Origin: Flavimaribacter sp039888615
Lineage (GTDB): Bacteria; Pseudomonadota; Alphaproteobacteria; Rhizobiales; Rhizobiaceae
Direction: 5' to 3' (one strand)
DNA length: 64,000 nucleotides
NCBI GenBank assembly: GCA_039888615.1
Contig: JBDQQS010000005.1
Below the pieces are notes generated by a model that was given only the letters and a program-made list of their open reading frames with translations, was not told the DNA's origin and did not search any database. This document shows positions 1 to 8,191 of the stretch, piece after piece. Position 1 is the stretch's first letter. Every line of letters starts with the position of its first letter. The translations under genes were made by a program, and so were the position numbers.

Positions 1-316
1 CGTTGTATGTTCCGATCGTGTTGACGCGGTAGCATTCATTGTCGGGCCTGATCAGGATGCGCGGCACTGCCGCGAAGTGAACAACGGCGTCAAATTTCGG
101 TACGCCCGCGCCCGCGTCCAGTTCGCCGAGACTTGCGTAGCTTGAAAGGGCGTCGAATATTTGGCCGGCGTCGGTGATGTCCGCCAGCCGGTTTTCAACA
201 TCGGGATGGTCCAGCGGCAGCAGATCGACATTCAATACGACATGGCCCTGCGCAAGCAGATATGGAATCACGTGACGGCCAGCCTTGCCTGCTCCGCCTG
301 TAAACAGAATCCGCAT
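1..316 (-). CDS. NAD(P)-dependent epimerase/dehydratase, N-terminal part (cut by window edge)
   Basis: The gene reads leftwards from an ATG at 314-316 and runs off the window after about 105 codons. The protein begins MRILFTGGAGKAGRHVIPYL, a Rossmann nucleotide-binding start with the glycine pattern of extended short-chain dehydrogenases (TGGAGKAG), and later has DAVVHFAAVP, the usual strand-4 motif of nucleotide-sugar epimerases. The catalytic Tyr-x-x-x-Lys lies beyond the window, so the substrate cannot be named. Members act in the cytoplasm on nucleotide sugars or sugar acids. No operon partner is visible; the 279 bases between this start and the next gene hold only a doubtful 42-codon ORF. 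Confidence 0.85.
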   Translation of the reverse strand, partial: MRILFTGGAGKAGRHVIPYLLAQGHVVLNVDLLPLDHPDVENRLADITDAGQIFDALSSYASLGELDAGAGVPKFDAVVHFAAVPRILIRPDNECYRVNTIGTYN

Positions 317-595
317 TTTGAAAAATCTCCACCCTGGCTTTCAGCCAAGAATAGCGGGGCAAGCGGCAATTTCAATTCGATTGACGTCCGCCAGCGGTGA
401 ACTGGCGCCCTGTGTAGTCTTCAAACGCCACGGGATGGACGAGAACGGCGGATTTTCCGTAGCGCAGGACAGGGAGTTCCGGTGTGTTCGATAGGACCAT
501 GGTTTTTATCCGATATCGCCTGTTGCCTTGCGACCGCCCGGCTATAGTTGACCGACGGAAGCCGGTTGCTGGCCGGCGCAAAGCGGGAGGCGTCA

Positions 596-1195
596 ATGTC
601 TGATAACGGCCGTTTGCGAAAGCTGCAGAGCCCGGGAGTCCATCACATTACCCTCGTTGGGGCGGATCGGCGGACGTCGATCGATTTCTGGGAAGGCGTG
701 CTGGGCATGCCATTTGTCTTCGAACAACCCAATCTCGACAATCCCGGCGAGAGCCATCTTTATTTCGATCCTGGCGACGGCCGCCTCATCACCGTGTTCA
801 CCAACGAGGCCCGCAAGCCCGATAGGTCGCGGACCTCGACCAGGCAGGGCGCCGTGCATCATCTGGCCTTTTCAGTCAGCCAGGCGACCTTCCGCCAGGC
901 AGTTCAGCGCCTCGACGAGCGCGGCATAAAGCATTCAGGCCCGAAGGATCGCGGGTTCATGGATTCGATATATTTCGAGGATCCGCTGGGACTTCTGATC
1001 GAACTCGCGTCCTACCGGTTCGAACCGGTCTTCGGCTGCAGCCATGCCGATGTGATGATCGAGGCGCACAAGATCCGCGTCGCGCGCGGCGACTACAACA
1101 TCGCCGAGGAACATCTGGCCGATGCGATCGAATTGCTGGTCGCGCGGCGTCAGCAATCGCTTTCGGAGGACCGGACGGCGAAAAATCCGTATTGA
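596..1195 (+). CDS. VOC-fold (glyoxalase/bleomycin resistance/dioxygenase superfamily) protein
   Basis: A 199-residue protein with two vicinal-oxygen-chelate half modules: VHHITLVGADRRTSIDFW near residue 15 and VHHLAFSV near residue 90, followed by the acidic end of the fold (IELASYRFEP). The His residues opening each half and the Glu late in the second half are the expected metal ligands. It resembles ring-cleaving dioxygenase-like members, but the family covers isomerases, dioxygenases and resistance proteins, so the substrate is unknown. An upstream in-frame TTG at 548 exists; ATG 596 is preferred because GGGAGG lies at 585-590. It converges on the BrkB gene downstream. Confidence 0.8.
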   Translation: MSDNGRLRKLQSPGVHHITLVGADRRTSIDFWEGVLGMPFVFEQPNLDNPGESHLYFDPGDGRLITVFTNEARKPDRSRTSTRQGAVHHLAFSVSQATFRQAVQRLDERGIKHSGPKDRGFMDSIYFEDPLGLLIELASYRFEPVFGCSHADVMIEAHKIRVARGDYNIAEEHLADAIELLVARRQQSLSEDRTAKNPY

Positions 1196-1257
1196 GCCTG
1201 CTCACATGGTCAGCCAGGGTGTGAGCGTTCATTTCGAACAGGCTGATGAAGAGACTG

Positions 1258-2376
1258 TCAGTTCTTGCGGGTGGAGAGCCACCAGGCGCCAAGAACAAGG
1301 TAAGCGAACAGCAACTGGTTGGTTGAAATGCCCTTTCGGGGTCCATCGCTCCCGCTTTCTGCGGCCGGTGAAACCTCGAACTGCTGATACGAAGGCGTTG
1401 TGCCATTTGCCGACACGCCGACAGTATCCGCCACGACCGCGCCCCTTTCGCCCATCGGCTGCTCGGCGCCTGTCGTTGAATCGACAAGGGTCTGGTGCTC
1501 GACCTCGGCGTTGAGCTCCGCGCCGACCAGCAGCACGATCGTTGAAATCCATATCCAGGTCATGAAGCCGATGATGGCGCCGAGCGAACCGTAGGTGGCG
1601 TCGTAGGAGCCGAAATTGGCGACGTAGAACGAAAACGCCAGGGACACGATCGTGATCCCGATCATGGAGACGATCATTCCCGGAGTAATCCACCTCCACT
1701 GGGCGTCCGCCCGGCTCGGTCCCCAGCGGTAGAGCATTGAAATGGAGATCGACATTAAAACAAGAACGACAAGGAGCCCGGCGATGCGGATCGCCAGATC
1801 CGCCCCCTTCTGCAGCCCCACATATTCGAGCACCAGCGGCAGTAGGCCAAGCAGGGCTATCGAGGCGATCAACCCGGCGACGAGACCGAATGTGAAAGTC
1901 ATCGACGTCAACGTGTATCTGATAAAGCTTCTGCTTTCCGTTTCGTCGTAGGCGACGTTGACCCCGTCGAAAAGTGCCTTCATGCCGGAATTGGTGCTCC
2001 AGAGCGCCAGTCCCACGGATGCCACAAAGGCGAAACTCAAAGCCGATTCGTTATGGGAAGTCAGTCGGTTGAGTTGTTCGTCGATGATGTCCAGCGCTGC
2101 GGTTGGCGCGACGCCGTTAAAGAACAGCGTGAATTCGCGAAGCGATTGCGGGTCCGAGAAAAGACTGAATATCGAAACCAGCGCCGTAAGCGCTGGCACG
2201 AGGGCGAGCAGCAGGTAGAACGTGATCCCCGCTGCGATAAGCATCAAGCGGTCTTCAACGAGCTCGCTGTAGACGCGTAAAACTATGTCTTTCCATCCTC
2301 TCGCCGGTATGACGCCGGGTGATGAAGCCATACGGCCGCGTGGAGGATGACTTGCCTCTGTCGATGAGGAATTCAT
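1258..2376 (-). CDS. YihY/virulence factor BrkB family inner-membrane protein
   Basis: A 372-residue integral membrane protein. The N-terminal cytosolic part carries the family pattern DRLMLIAAGITFYLLLALVP, followed by about five further hydrophobic segments; the last (GFMTWIWISTIVLLVGAELNAEVEH) is the diagnostic BrkB end. A hydrophilic tail of some 80 residues closes with another hydrophobic stretch (LLFAYLVLGAWWL), which is not universal in the family. Proposed roles of YihY/BrkB proteins (transport, serum resistance) are not settled biochemically. The start at 2376 has only a weak ribosome site. It lies just outside the left boundary of the tRNA-Thr island and is probably core genome. Confidence 0.9.
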   Translation of the reverse strand: MNSSSTEASHPPRGRMASSPGVIPARGWKDIVLRVYSELVEDRLMLIAAGITFYLLLALVPALTALVSIFSLFSDPQSLREFTLFFNGVAPTAALDIIDEQLNRLTSHNESALSFAFVASVGLALWSTNSGMKALFDGVNVAYDETESRSFIRYTLTSMTFTFGLVAGLIASIALLGLLPLVLEYVGLQKGADLAIRIAGLLVVLVLMSISISMLYRWGPSRADAQWRWITPGMIVSMIGITIVSLAFSFYVANFGSYDATYGSLGAIIGFMTWIWISTIVLLVGAELNAEVEHQTLVDSTTGAEQPMGERGAVVADTVGVSANGTTPSYQQFEVSPAAESGSDGPRKGISTNQLLFAYLVLGAWWLSTRKN

Positions 2377-2541
2377 GGGTGATTGTCTTCAATACGTGGT
2401 TGCGGCGCTCTATCTCAATGCAGAGCGGTCGAATCGGTTCCATCGAACCTCGCAGCAGGAATGGATGCGCAGTTGTGTCTGACTGGAAAAAGTTAGCCGC
2501 GGCGTCGGGATCGGCGCGTCAAATCAAACTTTTGGGAAGAG

Positions 2542-2558
2542 TGGTGCCGCTTGTCAGA
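2542..2558. repeat. Left attachment-site copy (17-bp direct repeat)
   Basis: TGGTGCCGCTTGTCAGA, identical to 9111-9127. No tRNA is encoded around this copy, so it is the distal att duplicate left by integration. Confidence 0.85.
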
Positions 2559-2602
2559 GACAAAACCCTGTGCGTGTCTGTGCGCTATTATTCCCGCTTC
2601 AA

Positions 2603-2624
2603 AGTGGGAATCATAGTGGGAAAG
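2603..2624 (+). repeat. Candidate integrase arm-type site, left end
   Basis: AGTGGGAA, a 4-base gap, then AGTGGGAAAG: two copies of AGTGGGA spaced 12 bases start to start. The same arrangement occurs at 9036-9057 inside the other end, in the same orientation. An inverted partial copy (TTCCCGCTT, 2591-2599) sits just upstream. Position between att and the integrase start fits arm-type integrase binding sites; this is inference from layout. Confidence 0.6.
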
Positions 2625-2628
2625 CCTT

Positions 2629-3261
2629 TTGGCTCGGACGACAAACAAACTTTCAGCAGTTGAAGTTAAGAACATCAATAAAAAGGGTCGCTATTCGGAT
2701 GGTGGCGGGCTTTATTTACGCGTCTCTCCCACACTGTCCAAGTCTTGGGTATTTCGTTGGGTCAGGAATGGCACAGAGAATGAAATGGGACTTGGTCCTT
2801 ATCCGACCGTTTCGCTTGCTACTGCCCGCGATGCAGCTTTTGAAGCCAGGCGTCATCTCACTGCAAAACGTAATCCTAAGACCGAACGAGACCGCGACCG
2901 GGAGACGGGGCGAACATCTGGTGATGTTGCCGATGAATTCCTGGTTGCCAAGTATGGGAACTGGTCCAACGAAAAGACACGTTGGCAATGGCAGCACACG
3001 CTGACACAATTCAGTAAGTCGATCAGGTGTGTTCCTGTTTCGGAGATCGACACCGCGCACGTCCTGAAATTGCTCAAACCCGTTTGGACATCCAAGCCCG
3101 AGACTGCGGCCAAGGCCAGAATGAGGCTTGAAGCCGTTCTGGATTACGCTGCAGCACACGGATGGCGCTCGATTGAGAATCCACCGTGTTCGACAGGGCA
3201 AATACAACACAATCCGACAGGGCAAAAATGCCCCCTAAACACCTACATAAGAACTACCTAG
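2629..3261 (+). pseudogene. Truncated P4-type tyrosine integrase (catalytic domain lost)
   Basis: The reading frame opens at a TTG (ARTTNKLSAVEVKN follows). Residues about 1-85 match the Arm-DNA-binding domain of the DUF4102 integrase family (GRYSDGGGLYLRVSP, then GLGPYPTVSLATARDAA), and about 95-184 the SAM-like core-binding domain (ending LDYAAAHGWRSIENP). Homology stops there: codons after 3186 (CSTGQIQHNPTGQK...) are unrelated and the frame ends at 3261. Full-length members have about 400 residues with the Arg-His-Arg-Tyr catalytic domain; none of that is present here. The break coincides with a transposon-like end at 3187. The remnant might still bind att-arm DNA but cannot recombine. 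Confidence 0.85.
3187..3226 (+). repeat. Putative Mu/Tn7-like transposon end with tandem 12-bp repeats
   Basis: Beginning with TGT exactly where integrase homology stops, the 12-mer CGACAGGGCAAA occurs at 3191-3202 and again at 3215-3226, 24 bases apart. Terminal TG and short direct repeats at regular spacing are typical of transposase-binding sites in Mu/Tn7/Tn5090-like elements. I found no matching inverted end (TTTGCCCTGTCG) to the right within the island and no transposase gene, so this would be a stranded end. Confidence 0.45.
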
Positions 3262-3377
3262 ACGGAACACCTATGGAGTCTCAGCTTATGAAAGAGTTAG
3301 TTGTGTTAGGGCAGGACGACGAACGACAGACTGACTCCGATGAAATCACCTACAAAAAAGCATCAGGGGGCTACTGA
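3228..3377 (+). CDS. Small hypothetical protein, coupled to the next ORF
   Basis: ATG at 3228 opens a 49-residue frame (MPPKHLHKNYLDGT...), lying directly behind the putative transposon end. Its TGA shares its last base with the ATG of the following gene (TGATG at 3375), a layout that usually means translational coupling and is the main reason to believe it is real. I do not recognise the sequence. It is hydrophilic with an acidic middle (GQDDERQTDSDE). It may be the first gene of the mobile remnant or a fusion made during the rearrangement. Confidence 0.35.
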   Translation: MPPKHLHKNYLDGTPMESQLMKELVVLGQDDERQTDSDEITYKKASGGY

Positions 3378-3694
3378 TGAGCAATCGACAGTTTGAACTC
3401 TTCAATCAGGAGAATTCAGCGCAGATCATCCCGTTTCCGAGCGAACGATTGATTGGAAAGGCCAGACACGTTGTGGAAGTCATCATGTCGAAGAAGTCAA
3501 CGGCGGCTGCCAACTCCTACTGGCAGACGTCAGTTCTAAAGCACTTCATAGCGCGCTTGGAAGCGCTCGGATTTAGCAAATCGCGTATCGACAACGAGGT
3601 CCACCGCTTTCACGACGCAGTTTGCCGGGAACTGGTTCGGCGCGGATGGTTCCATTCAGACAAGAACCAAAATGGTTCGGATGGGGTGGCTTGA
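3377..3694 (+). CDS. DUF6074-like small protein
   Basis: A 105-residue protein with the pattern QIIPFPSERLIGKARHVVEV near residue 15, a SYWQ motif near residue 50, then a C-terminal helical part (FHDAVCRELVRRGW). This order (IIPFP, then G-K/R-x-R, then YW, then F-x-x-A-V-x-x-E-L) recalls the small DUF6074 proteins I associate with rhizobial genomes and their mobile regions. No biochemical function is known to me. It starts on the base that ends the preceding ORF. Family assignment is from memory of the motif, without a profile search. Confidence 0.55.
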   Translation: MSNRQFELFNQENSAQIIPFPSERLIGKARHVVEVIMSKKSTAAANSYWQTSVLKHFIARLEALGFSKSRIDNEVHRFHDAVCRELVRRGWFHSDKNQNGSDGVA

Positions 3695-4043
3695 ATTAAT
3701 CTCAGAACTTTTGCCTTGCCTCCTCTCAATGAACGTTCTTTCCAGACCAGGCAAATCGCATGCTGTGGATCATACAAACCTGCATTAAAAAAATAACATA
3801 ATAAATATAAATCTGGATAACAGAATTGATATATGCAACACAGAGATACAGCGAAGTTGTCTCAATCGGTGATTAAGGTTGACGTGAAAAACTGAAGTAC
3901 TCAGGCTGATCTGTCGTCCTTACAATGTCCGTAAAAGAACTACTTATCTTTATGCATGGCTCAACAGCAATGGCTGGATGTAGTTGATTCGGTTTGTTTG
4001 TAGCAGGCAGTAATGTCTCGCAGGCGTAATAGGGGAAAAATAA
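3695..4043. other. A+T-rich intergenic stretch upstream of the autotransporter
   Basis: No ORF, tRNA or clear hairpin is seen. The stretch around 3785-3830 is nearly all A/T and unlike the surrounding genome. It should contain the autotransporter promoter; GGGG at 4032-4035 is the only ribosome-site candidate before the GTG start. Confidence 0.5.
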
Positions 4044-6863
4044 GTGTCTAAGAAAATGCGAAGATTGCGCTATAGCGCGCTGACGTCCGTATCAGCCTTG
4101 GTCTGCGCGAGCGTATGGCTGCCAATTGACGCTCAAGCCGATCCGCTTGAGTACAAGACCCTGGACTTTGGGAGCAATGAGACCTTTCTAACCGGCATTC
4201 GGGCCGACAACATTGTCGGCAATTACGCAATACCTGGTGATTCGCCCAATACAGGTGGTATTCTGTATCGTTCCGACACAGAAGTCTGGTCGGCTTATCC
4301 CACAGAGACCGGCGATGGCGTCAATTTTCCGGGGGCGATCAGCGCTTCGCCCTATGGTCCTAGTTTCGGTAGCCAGGGCGGAATTCTGCGTGTGGTCGGT
4401 AGTTACAAGACAAGCGAATCGAACCCAGATGATCTTGCTTATCTCTATGACAGCGCGGCCACGCCCGGCGAGGAACTGACGACACTGCAATATCCGGTCA
4501 GCGGCGTAAAATTCACGATTGCCCACAGCAATTTCGGCAATACTGTCGTCGGCAATTACGATACGAACATCGCCACCGGGAATGCCTTTATCTATGACAT
4601 TCCAACCGGCGCCTATACCACGCTCGTACTTCCGGAATCGATAACTGGTCCCGGCGGAGCGGTCAGCACGACCGCCTACGGTGTCTGGGGCGACAAAATC
4701 GCCGGTGGCTTTGGAAACGGCCCCCTTGGCGAACCGGGATTCGAGACCGGCTACATCTACGACATGTCAGATGGCACAGCCACGGCTTACAGCCATTCCG
4801 ACTATGTATTCACTCACTTCGAAGGCATTACCGGTGACGGGAAAGGTGGCTACATCATGGTCGCCGATCTGATCGACGCTTCCGGCGATTTGCAGGCCGC
4901 CGTGCTGCATGTCGACGAAAACGGAGTTGAAACCTGGACCCTTCTCGACGTTCCGGGCGCCATGGTGACATCAGCCAACTCGGCCCATCAGGGAAAAGTG
5001 ATCGGCATCTACACAGATGCCGATGGCGTGCATGGCTACGAAGTCGTCGTTCCGGGGATTTACGCGCCCGCGGCAAGCAATGCGACCCTGCTCACCTCCA
5101 ACACGCCGGGATCGATCGTCCTTGGTGTTGATTTGAGCAAGGAAGGCTACGATATCCTGAATGACGGGACGGTCCAGGCGAACGGAGCATCGAGTATCGG
5201 TATTCAAAGCGGCACTTACGGAGTTGTCTACAATAACGGCGGCGTCGAAGTGACCGGTCCCGATAGCGCCGGGGTCGAAATGCAGGGCAAGTTTGGCGTT
5301 CTGCTGAATGGAGGAACCATCTTTGCTGCACCCGGAAGCGACGCGATCAGAGCCGGCGATACCGCTGAAGGATCTCTTGCCGTCAACTACGGCGTCATCG
5401 ACGGGCGCATCGATTTCATGGCCGGGCCCTATGCGCGTTTCGAGAACAGCGGTCTGATCTACATAAGCGCCGAGGGCGCCGGGACGATCCATGAATTCAG
5501 CGGCGTCTTTGCCCAGACGGCTACGGGTGGGCTCGGCCTCCGCATCGGCGGCGATCAAAATGACAGCGTCTCCGTCGAGGGCGCTGTGCGGCTGGCGGGA
5601 ACCATCGCCCCGATCTTCTACCCCGGCGACCTTGCGAACTCGTACAGGATAATGACCGCGACGAATGAAGTCACCGGAACCTTTGAAACACTTGAGACCT
5701 ATGGATTGGCAAGTTTCGTCGCACCGTCGCTCGCCTATTCCGACACGGCAGTGGACCTTGAACTCACCTCACGGATGGCTCTGGTTGGCGGCCTTTCAGC
5801 CAACCAGCATGCAGTCGGCGATGGCCTCGACAATGCCTTCAATCGGGGTGGCGGAATACCGGACGGCCTGAACGCCGCCCTTTTCGGACTTTCAGAGGGT
5901 CAACTTCCCCTCGCACTCAATGCCGTATCCGGAGAAATTTACGCAAGCCAACAATCCGTTCTTATCAATGAAGCCCTCTTTGCCCGCGAGGCGATGCTCG
6001 ACCGTCTGCGCGAGGACACGCTGGACGATCAGGATGCTGCTGTCTGGGCTCAGGGGCTTGGCATCTGGAGCGAATTCGATGGAAATGGAAACGTCTCCGA
6101 TATCAGCAGCGCCTATGGTGGCATTTTTGCAGGGGTGGATATCGGCGTCGGCGAGCGTTACACGATCGGTGTAGCCGCCGGCTATTCGCGATCAAGCACA
6201 GAAATCGACGATCTGATGAGTTCCGCCGACACCCAAACCGGATTGATCGGCGCCTATGCCGGCGCCGAATTTGGCTTGTTCAACCTCCGGGGCGGCGGAA
6301 GTTATGCATTCAGCTCGATCGATGTGAACCGGACAATCTTCTTTCCCGGCTTCATGGATCGCACAAGTTCCGGTTACAATGCCAATACCGGTCAGATCTT
6401 CGGCGAGATCGGCTATGATGCAACTGTCGGAGGCATTCCCATCGAGCCGTATGCCGGCCTCGCTTGGGCTCATCTTGGAACTGACGGGTTTGCCGAAACA
6501 GGTGGATCGGCTGCGCTGACCTCCTCGGGCAGCAGTTCCAGCATCGGCTATTCGACACTTGGGGTGAGGTTCTCAACGGATCATGTTTTGAGCAACGGAA
6601 TGAAAGTCTCACCCCACTTCTCGGCTGCGTGGCAACATGCATTCAGTGATGTAACGCCTTACGCCGAACTTGCCCTTGCAAACACGTGGGGTTCTGCATT
6701 CACGATTTCCGGTGCGCCTTTGGCGCGCAATGCAGCACTTCTTGAAGCTGGACTTGATTTTGAACTGGGTGCATCTTCCAGTCTTGGTTTGTCCTATTTC
6801 GGGCAAGTGAGCGATGATCTGGTCAGTACTGCTGTTAGAGCAGATTTCAGATGGCAATTCTGA
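4044..6863 (+). CDS. Autotransporter (type Va secretion) with repeat passenger and beta-barrel
   Basis: A 939-residue secreted protein starting at GTG 4044. A signal peptide (basic MSKKMRRLRYS, hydrophobic core, cleavage near AQA-DPLEY at about 32) leads into a passenger. Residues about 33-340 contain loosely repeated units of the form I/V-V-G-N/S-Y ... Y/F-I-Y-D (NIVGNY, VVGSYK, TVVGNYD, KIAGGF, KVIGIY), resembling the HAF-type extracellular repeat and probably forming beta-propeller blades. Residues about 345-640 are Gly/Asn-rich and resemble beta-helix repeats. Residues about 665-939 form the translocator: WAQGLGIWSEFDGNG opens it and the chain ends FRWQF with the terminal Phe of outer-membrane barrels. 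It is the main cargo of the island and is probably an adhesin or other surface protein. Ligand unknown. Confidence 0.88.
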   Translation: MSKKMRRLRYSALTSVSALVCASVWLPIDAQADPLEYKTLDFGSNETFLTGIRADNIVGNYAIPGDSPNTGGILYRSDTEVWSAYPTETGDGVNFPGAISASPYGPSFGSQGGILRVVGSYKTSESNPDDLAYLYDSAATPGEELTTLQYPVSGVKFTIAHSNFGNTVVGNYDTNIATGNAFIYDIPTGAYTTLVLPESITGPGGAVSTTAYGVWGDKIAGGFGNGPLGEPGFETGYIYDMSDGTATAYSHSDYVFTHFEGITGDGKGGYIMVADLIDASGDLQAAVLHVDENGVETWTLLDVPGAMVTSANSAHQGKVIGIYTDADGVHGYEVVVPGIYAPAASNATLLTSNTPGSIVLGVDLSKEGYDILNDGTVQANGASSIGIQSGTYGVVYNNGGVEVTGPDSAGVEMQGKFGVLLNGGTIFAAPGSDAIRAGDTAEGSLAVNYGVIDGRIDFMAGPYARFENSGLIYISAEGAGTIHEFSGVFAQTATGGLGLRIGGDQNDSVSVEGAVRLAGTIAPIFYPGDLANSYRIMTATNEVTGTFETLETYGLASFVAPSLAYSDTAVDLELTSRMALVGGLSANQHAVGDGLDNAFNRGGGIPDGLNAALFGLSEGQLPLALNAVSGEIYASQQSVLINEALFAREAMLDRLREDTLDDQDAAVWAQGLGIWSEFDGNGNVSDISSAYGGIFAGVDIGVGERYTIGVAAGYSRSSTEIDDLMSSADTQTGLIGAYAGAEFGLFNLRGGGSYAFSSIDVNRTIFFPGFMDRTSSGYNANTGQIFGEIGYDATVGGIPIEPYAGLAWAHLGTDGFAETGGSAALTSSGSSSSIGYSTLGVRFSTDHVLSNGMKVSPHFSAAWQHAFSDVTPYAELALANTWGSAFTISGAPLARNAALLEAGLDFELGASSSLGLSYFGQVSDDLVSTAVRADFRWQF

Positions 6864-7007
6864 TGATATTTTGAGGCGCCATGACACTCTCAGCTTGCTT
6901 CTGAGTGGAGATATGCTATACCTAAATAGGAAATAATTCCTGTTTCAGTGGCGATGACCTAATTTCCATTTTGGTCGCCGCTAACCCGACTTGCTCTGCG
7001 AGTTCCG

Positions 7008-7048
7008 AAGGTGTGTCACCCCGAAAGGGAGCGGACACGCCTTTTTTT
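7008..7048 (+). terminator. Intrinsic terminator-like hairpin with T7 tail
   Basis: AAGGTGTGTC at 7008-7017 pairs with GACACGCCTT at 7034-7043 (one mismatch), with a smaller CC/GG hairpin inside the loop, followed by seven T at 7042-7048. It lies 145 bases after the autotransporter stop and 37 before the next small ORF, so it may end the autotransporter transcript or act as a leader attenuator for the ORF behind it. Confidence 0.6.
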
Positions 7049-7085
7049 GTGCTTGCAGGTCAAGAGCAACCGGTTGGAGGTTTTC

Positions 7086-7271
7086 ATGGAAGATCTCGAT
7101 TTCGACAACGGCGAAGCGGTCGCAATCTCGCTCAGCATCATGCCGGAGCAGCTTGAGCGACTGCAGCACTTCGCCGACCAGGCGAAGGCCGCCCAAATTA
7201 TAGATGGTTTGGCTCCTCCCTTATCACTCGCCCCGATTTGGGAGGTTTTGCCGCGATCCAAGGTGGTGTGA
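7086..7271 (+). CDS. Small hypothetical protein (61 aa)
   Basis: ATG at 7086 follows the ribosome site GGAGG (7076-7080) at good spacing, which fixes the start and argues that the ORF is expressed. The protein opens with an acidic run (MEDLDFDNGE), then a helix-like segment (IMPEQLERLQHFADQAKAAQ), then a hydrophobic proline-containing tail. I do not recognise a family. It has no signal peptide or convincing membrane segment. It sits between a terminator hairpin and a long gene-free stretch. Confidence 0.45.
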   Translation: MEDLDFDNGEAVAISLSIMPEQLERLQHFADQAKAAQIIDGLAPPLSLAPIWEVLPRSKVV

Positions 7272-7640
7272 AGGAACTGTAGAGCAAGACGAGAAACGGA
7301 TTTGATGCCTGCAGTGTAACCACACACGGTGGGCGGTAAAATTCGCCTTCGCCACGATTCATGCCCTAATGTGAGGGATGTCAGACAGCCTGCTGCTCAA
7401 TACACAATAGCCGCCCGATAATCGCCCAGATGGTGATATGTCTCCACCCCCTAACCATTTAGATGGTTCTGATGGCATTTTAATTCAACGATTGTTTGCT
7501 GATACAAGAATTTGAGAACAGGCGATTGTCTCCTAGACAAGGATTTTTGAGCAGCGCTCAACAGAGCCACAAGTCCTATCAATGGCTTCGAGATCATCCT
7601 ATACGATCCTTCTGAGCGAATTCACCATCCGGGTGGACAT
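7272..7640. other. Gene-free A+T-rich stretch, possibly mobile-element debris
   Basis: No ORF of credible composition is seen. On the minus strand around 7535-7560 the string GGCTCTGTTGAGC resembles the outer end of IS6-type insertion sequences, but there is no transposase and no second end. I consider the stretch degenerate island DNA. Confidence 0.3.
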
Positions 7641-8096
7641 CTATTGCGGGGATGCGATTGTCATGCCCACGTCGTTCGCGATTTTAATGACAGCGTCTAA
7701 GTCTGGCTCTGAAGGTTCTGGCAAATCCGTTTGATCGTCCGGAAGCGCTGTGCCTATACCGGTGAAGAACGCTTTATGCATATGTCCAGGCGCATTGAGG
7801 ATGAGAAGGCGCGCAGGGCTATCGCCGACTGCTTGAAACGCGTGAACTTCTCCGTCAGGAATACAAACGTAGTCGCCAGGTCCCGCCACCCGGTCGTCGG
7901 CGCCAATTCTGAAAGCGACCTCACCTTCCAGAATGAAAAAGCCCTCGGTTTCACCCGCATGATGGTTTGGTGGCGCACCGGCGCCGACAGGGACGAGGCA
8001 TTCAACGAGGCAATACTTTCCATCTACCTCTTCCGGAAACGCGTGGAATTTCATCAGAATGTTCAAAACATCATAGGTGCGTGGAAACCGTGTCAT
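7641..8096 (-). CDS. Cupin-domain protein
   Basis: A 151-residue single-domain cupin. Motif 1 is recognisable as PPNHHAGETEGFFILEGEV (the His pair and Glu as metal ligands) and motif 2 as PGDYVCIPDGEVHAF with the second-motif His. A longer frame starts at 8132, but that codon lies inside the inverted repeat at 8121-8158. ATG 8096 is chosen because GGAG precedes it at proper spacing on the coding strand. The gene is divergent from a TetR-type regulator, the standard arrangement for repressor and target. Cupins of this size include small-molecule dioxygenases, isomerases and binding proteins; the substrate cannot be read from the sequence. Confidence 0.8.
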   Translation of the reverse strand: MTRFPRTYDVLNILMKFHAFPEEVDGKYCLVECLVPVGAGAPPNHHAGETEGFFILEGEVAFRIGADDRVAGPGDYVCIPDGEVHAFQAVGDSPARLLILNAPGHMHKAFFTGIGTALPDDQTDLPEPSEPDLDAVIKIANDVGMTIASPQ

Positions 8097-8120
8097 GTCG
8101 CAACTCCGAAATTGACCTTG

Positions 8121-8158
8121 TTGTCTTATCATGATACATTAGTCTCATGATAAGACAA
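8121..8158. promoter_or_regulatory. Perfect 14-bp inverted repeat, probable TetR operator
   Basis: TTGTCTTATCATGA (8121-8134) and its exact complement TCATGATAAGACAA (8145-8158) flank a 10-base centre. It lies between the cupin start (8096) and the TetR start (8192), so one bound repressor could shut both promoters. A further half-like GTCTTA follows at 8161-8166. Confidence 0.75.
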
Positions 8159-8191
8159 TAGTCTTAAAATAGTCTGAGAGCGGAATTAGAA

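Noticed and set aside
372..500. A 42-codon minus-strand ORF upstream of the epimerase
   Set aside because: No ribosome site and no recognised family; too little evidence to call a gene.
7535..7560. IS6-like inverted-repeat end
   Set aside because: Only about 10 bases resemble it, with no second end or transposase.
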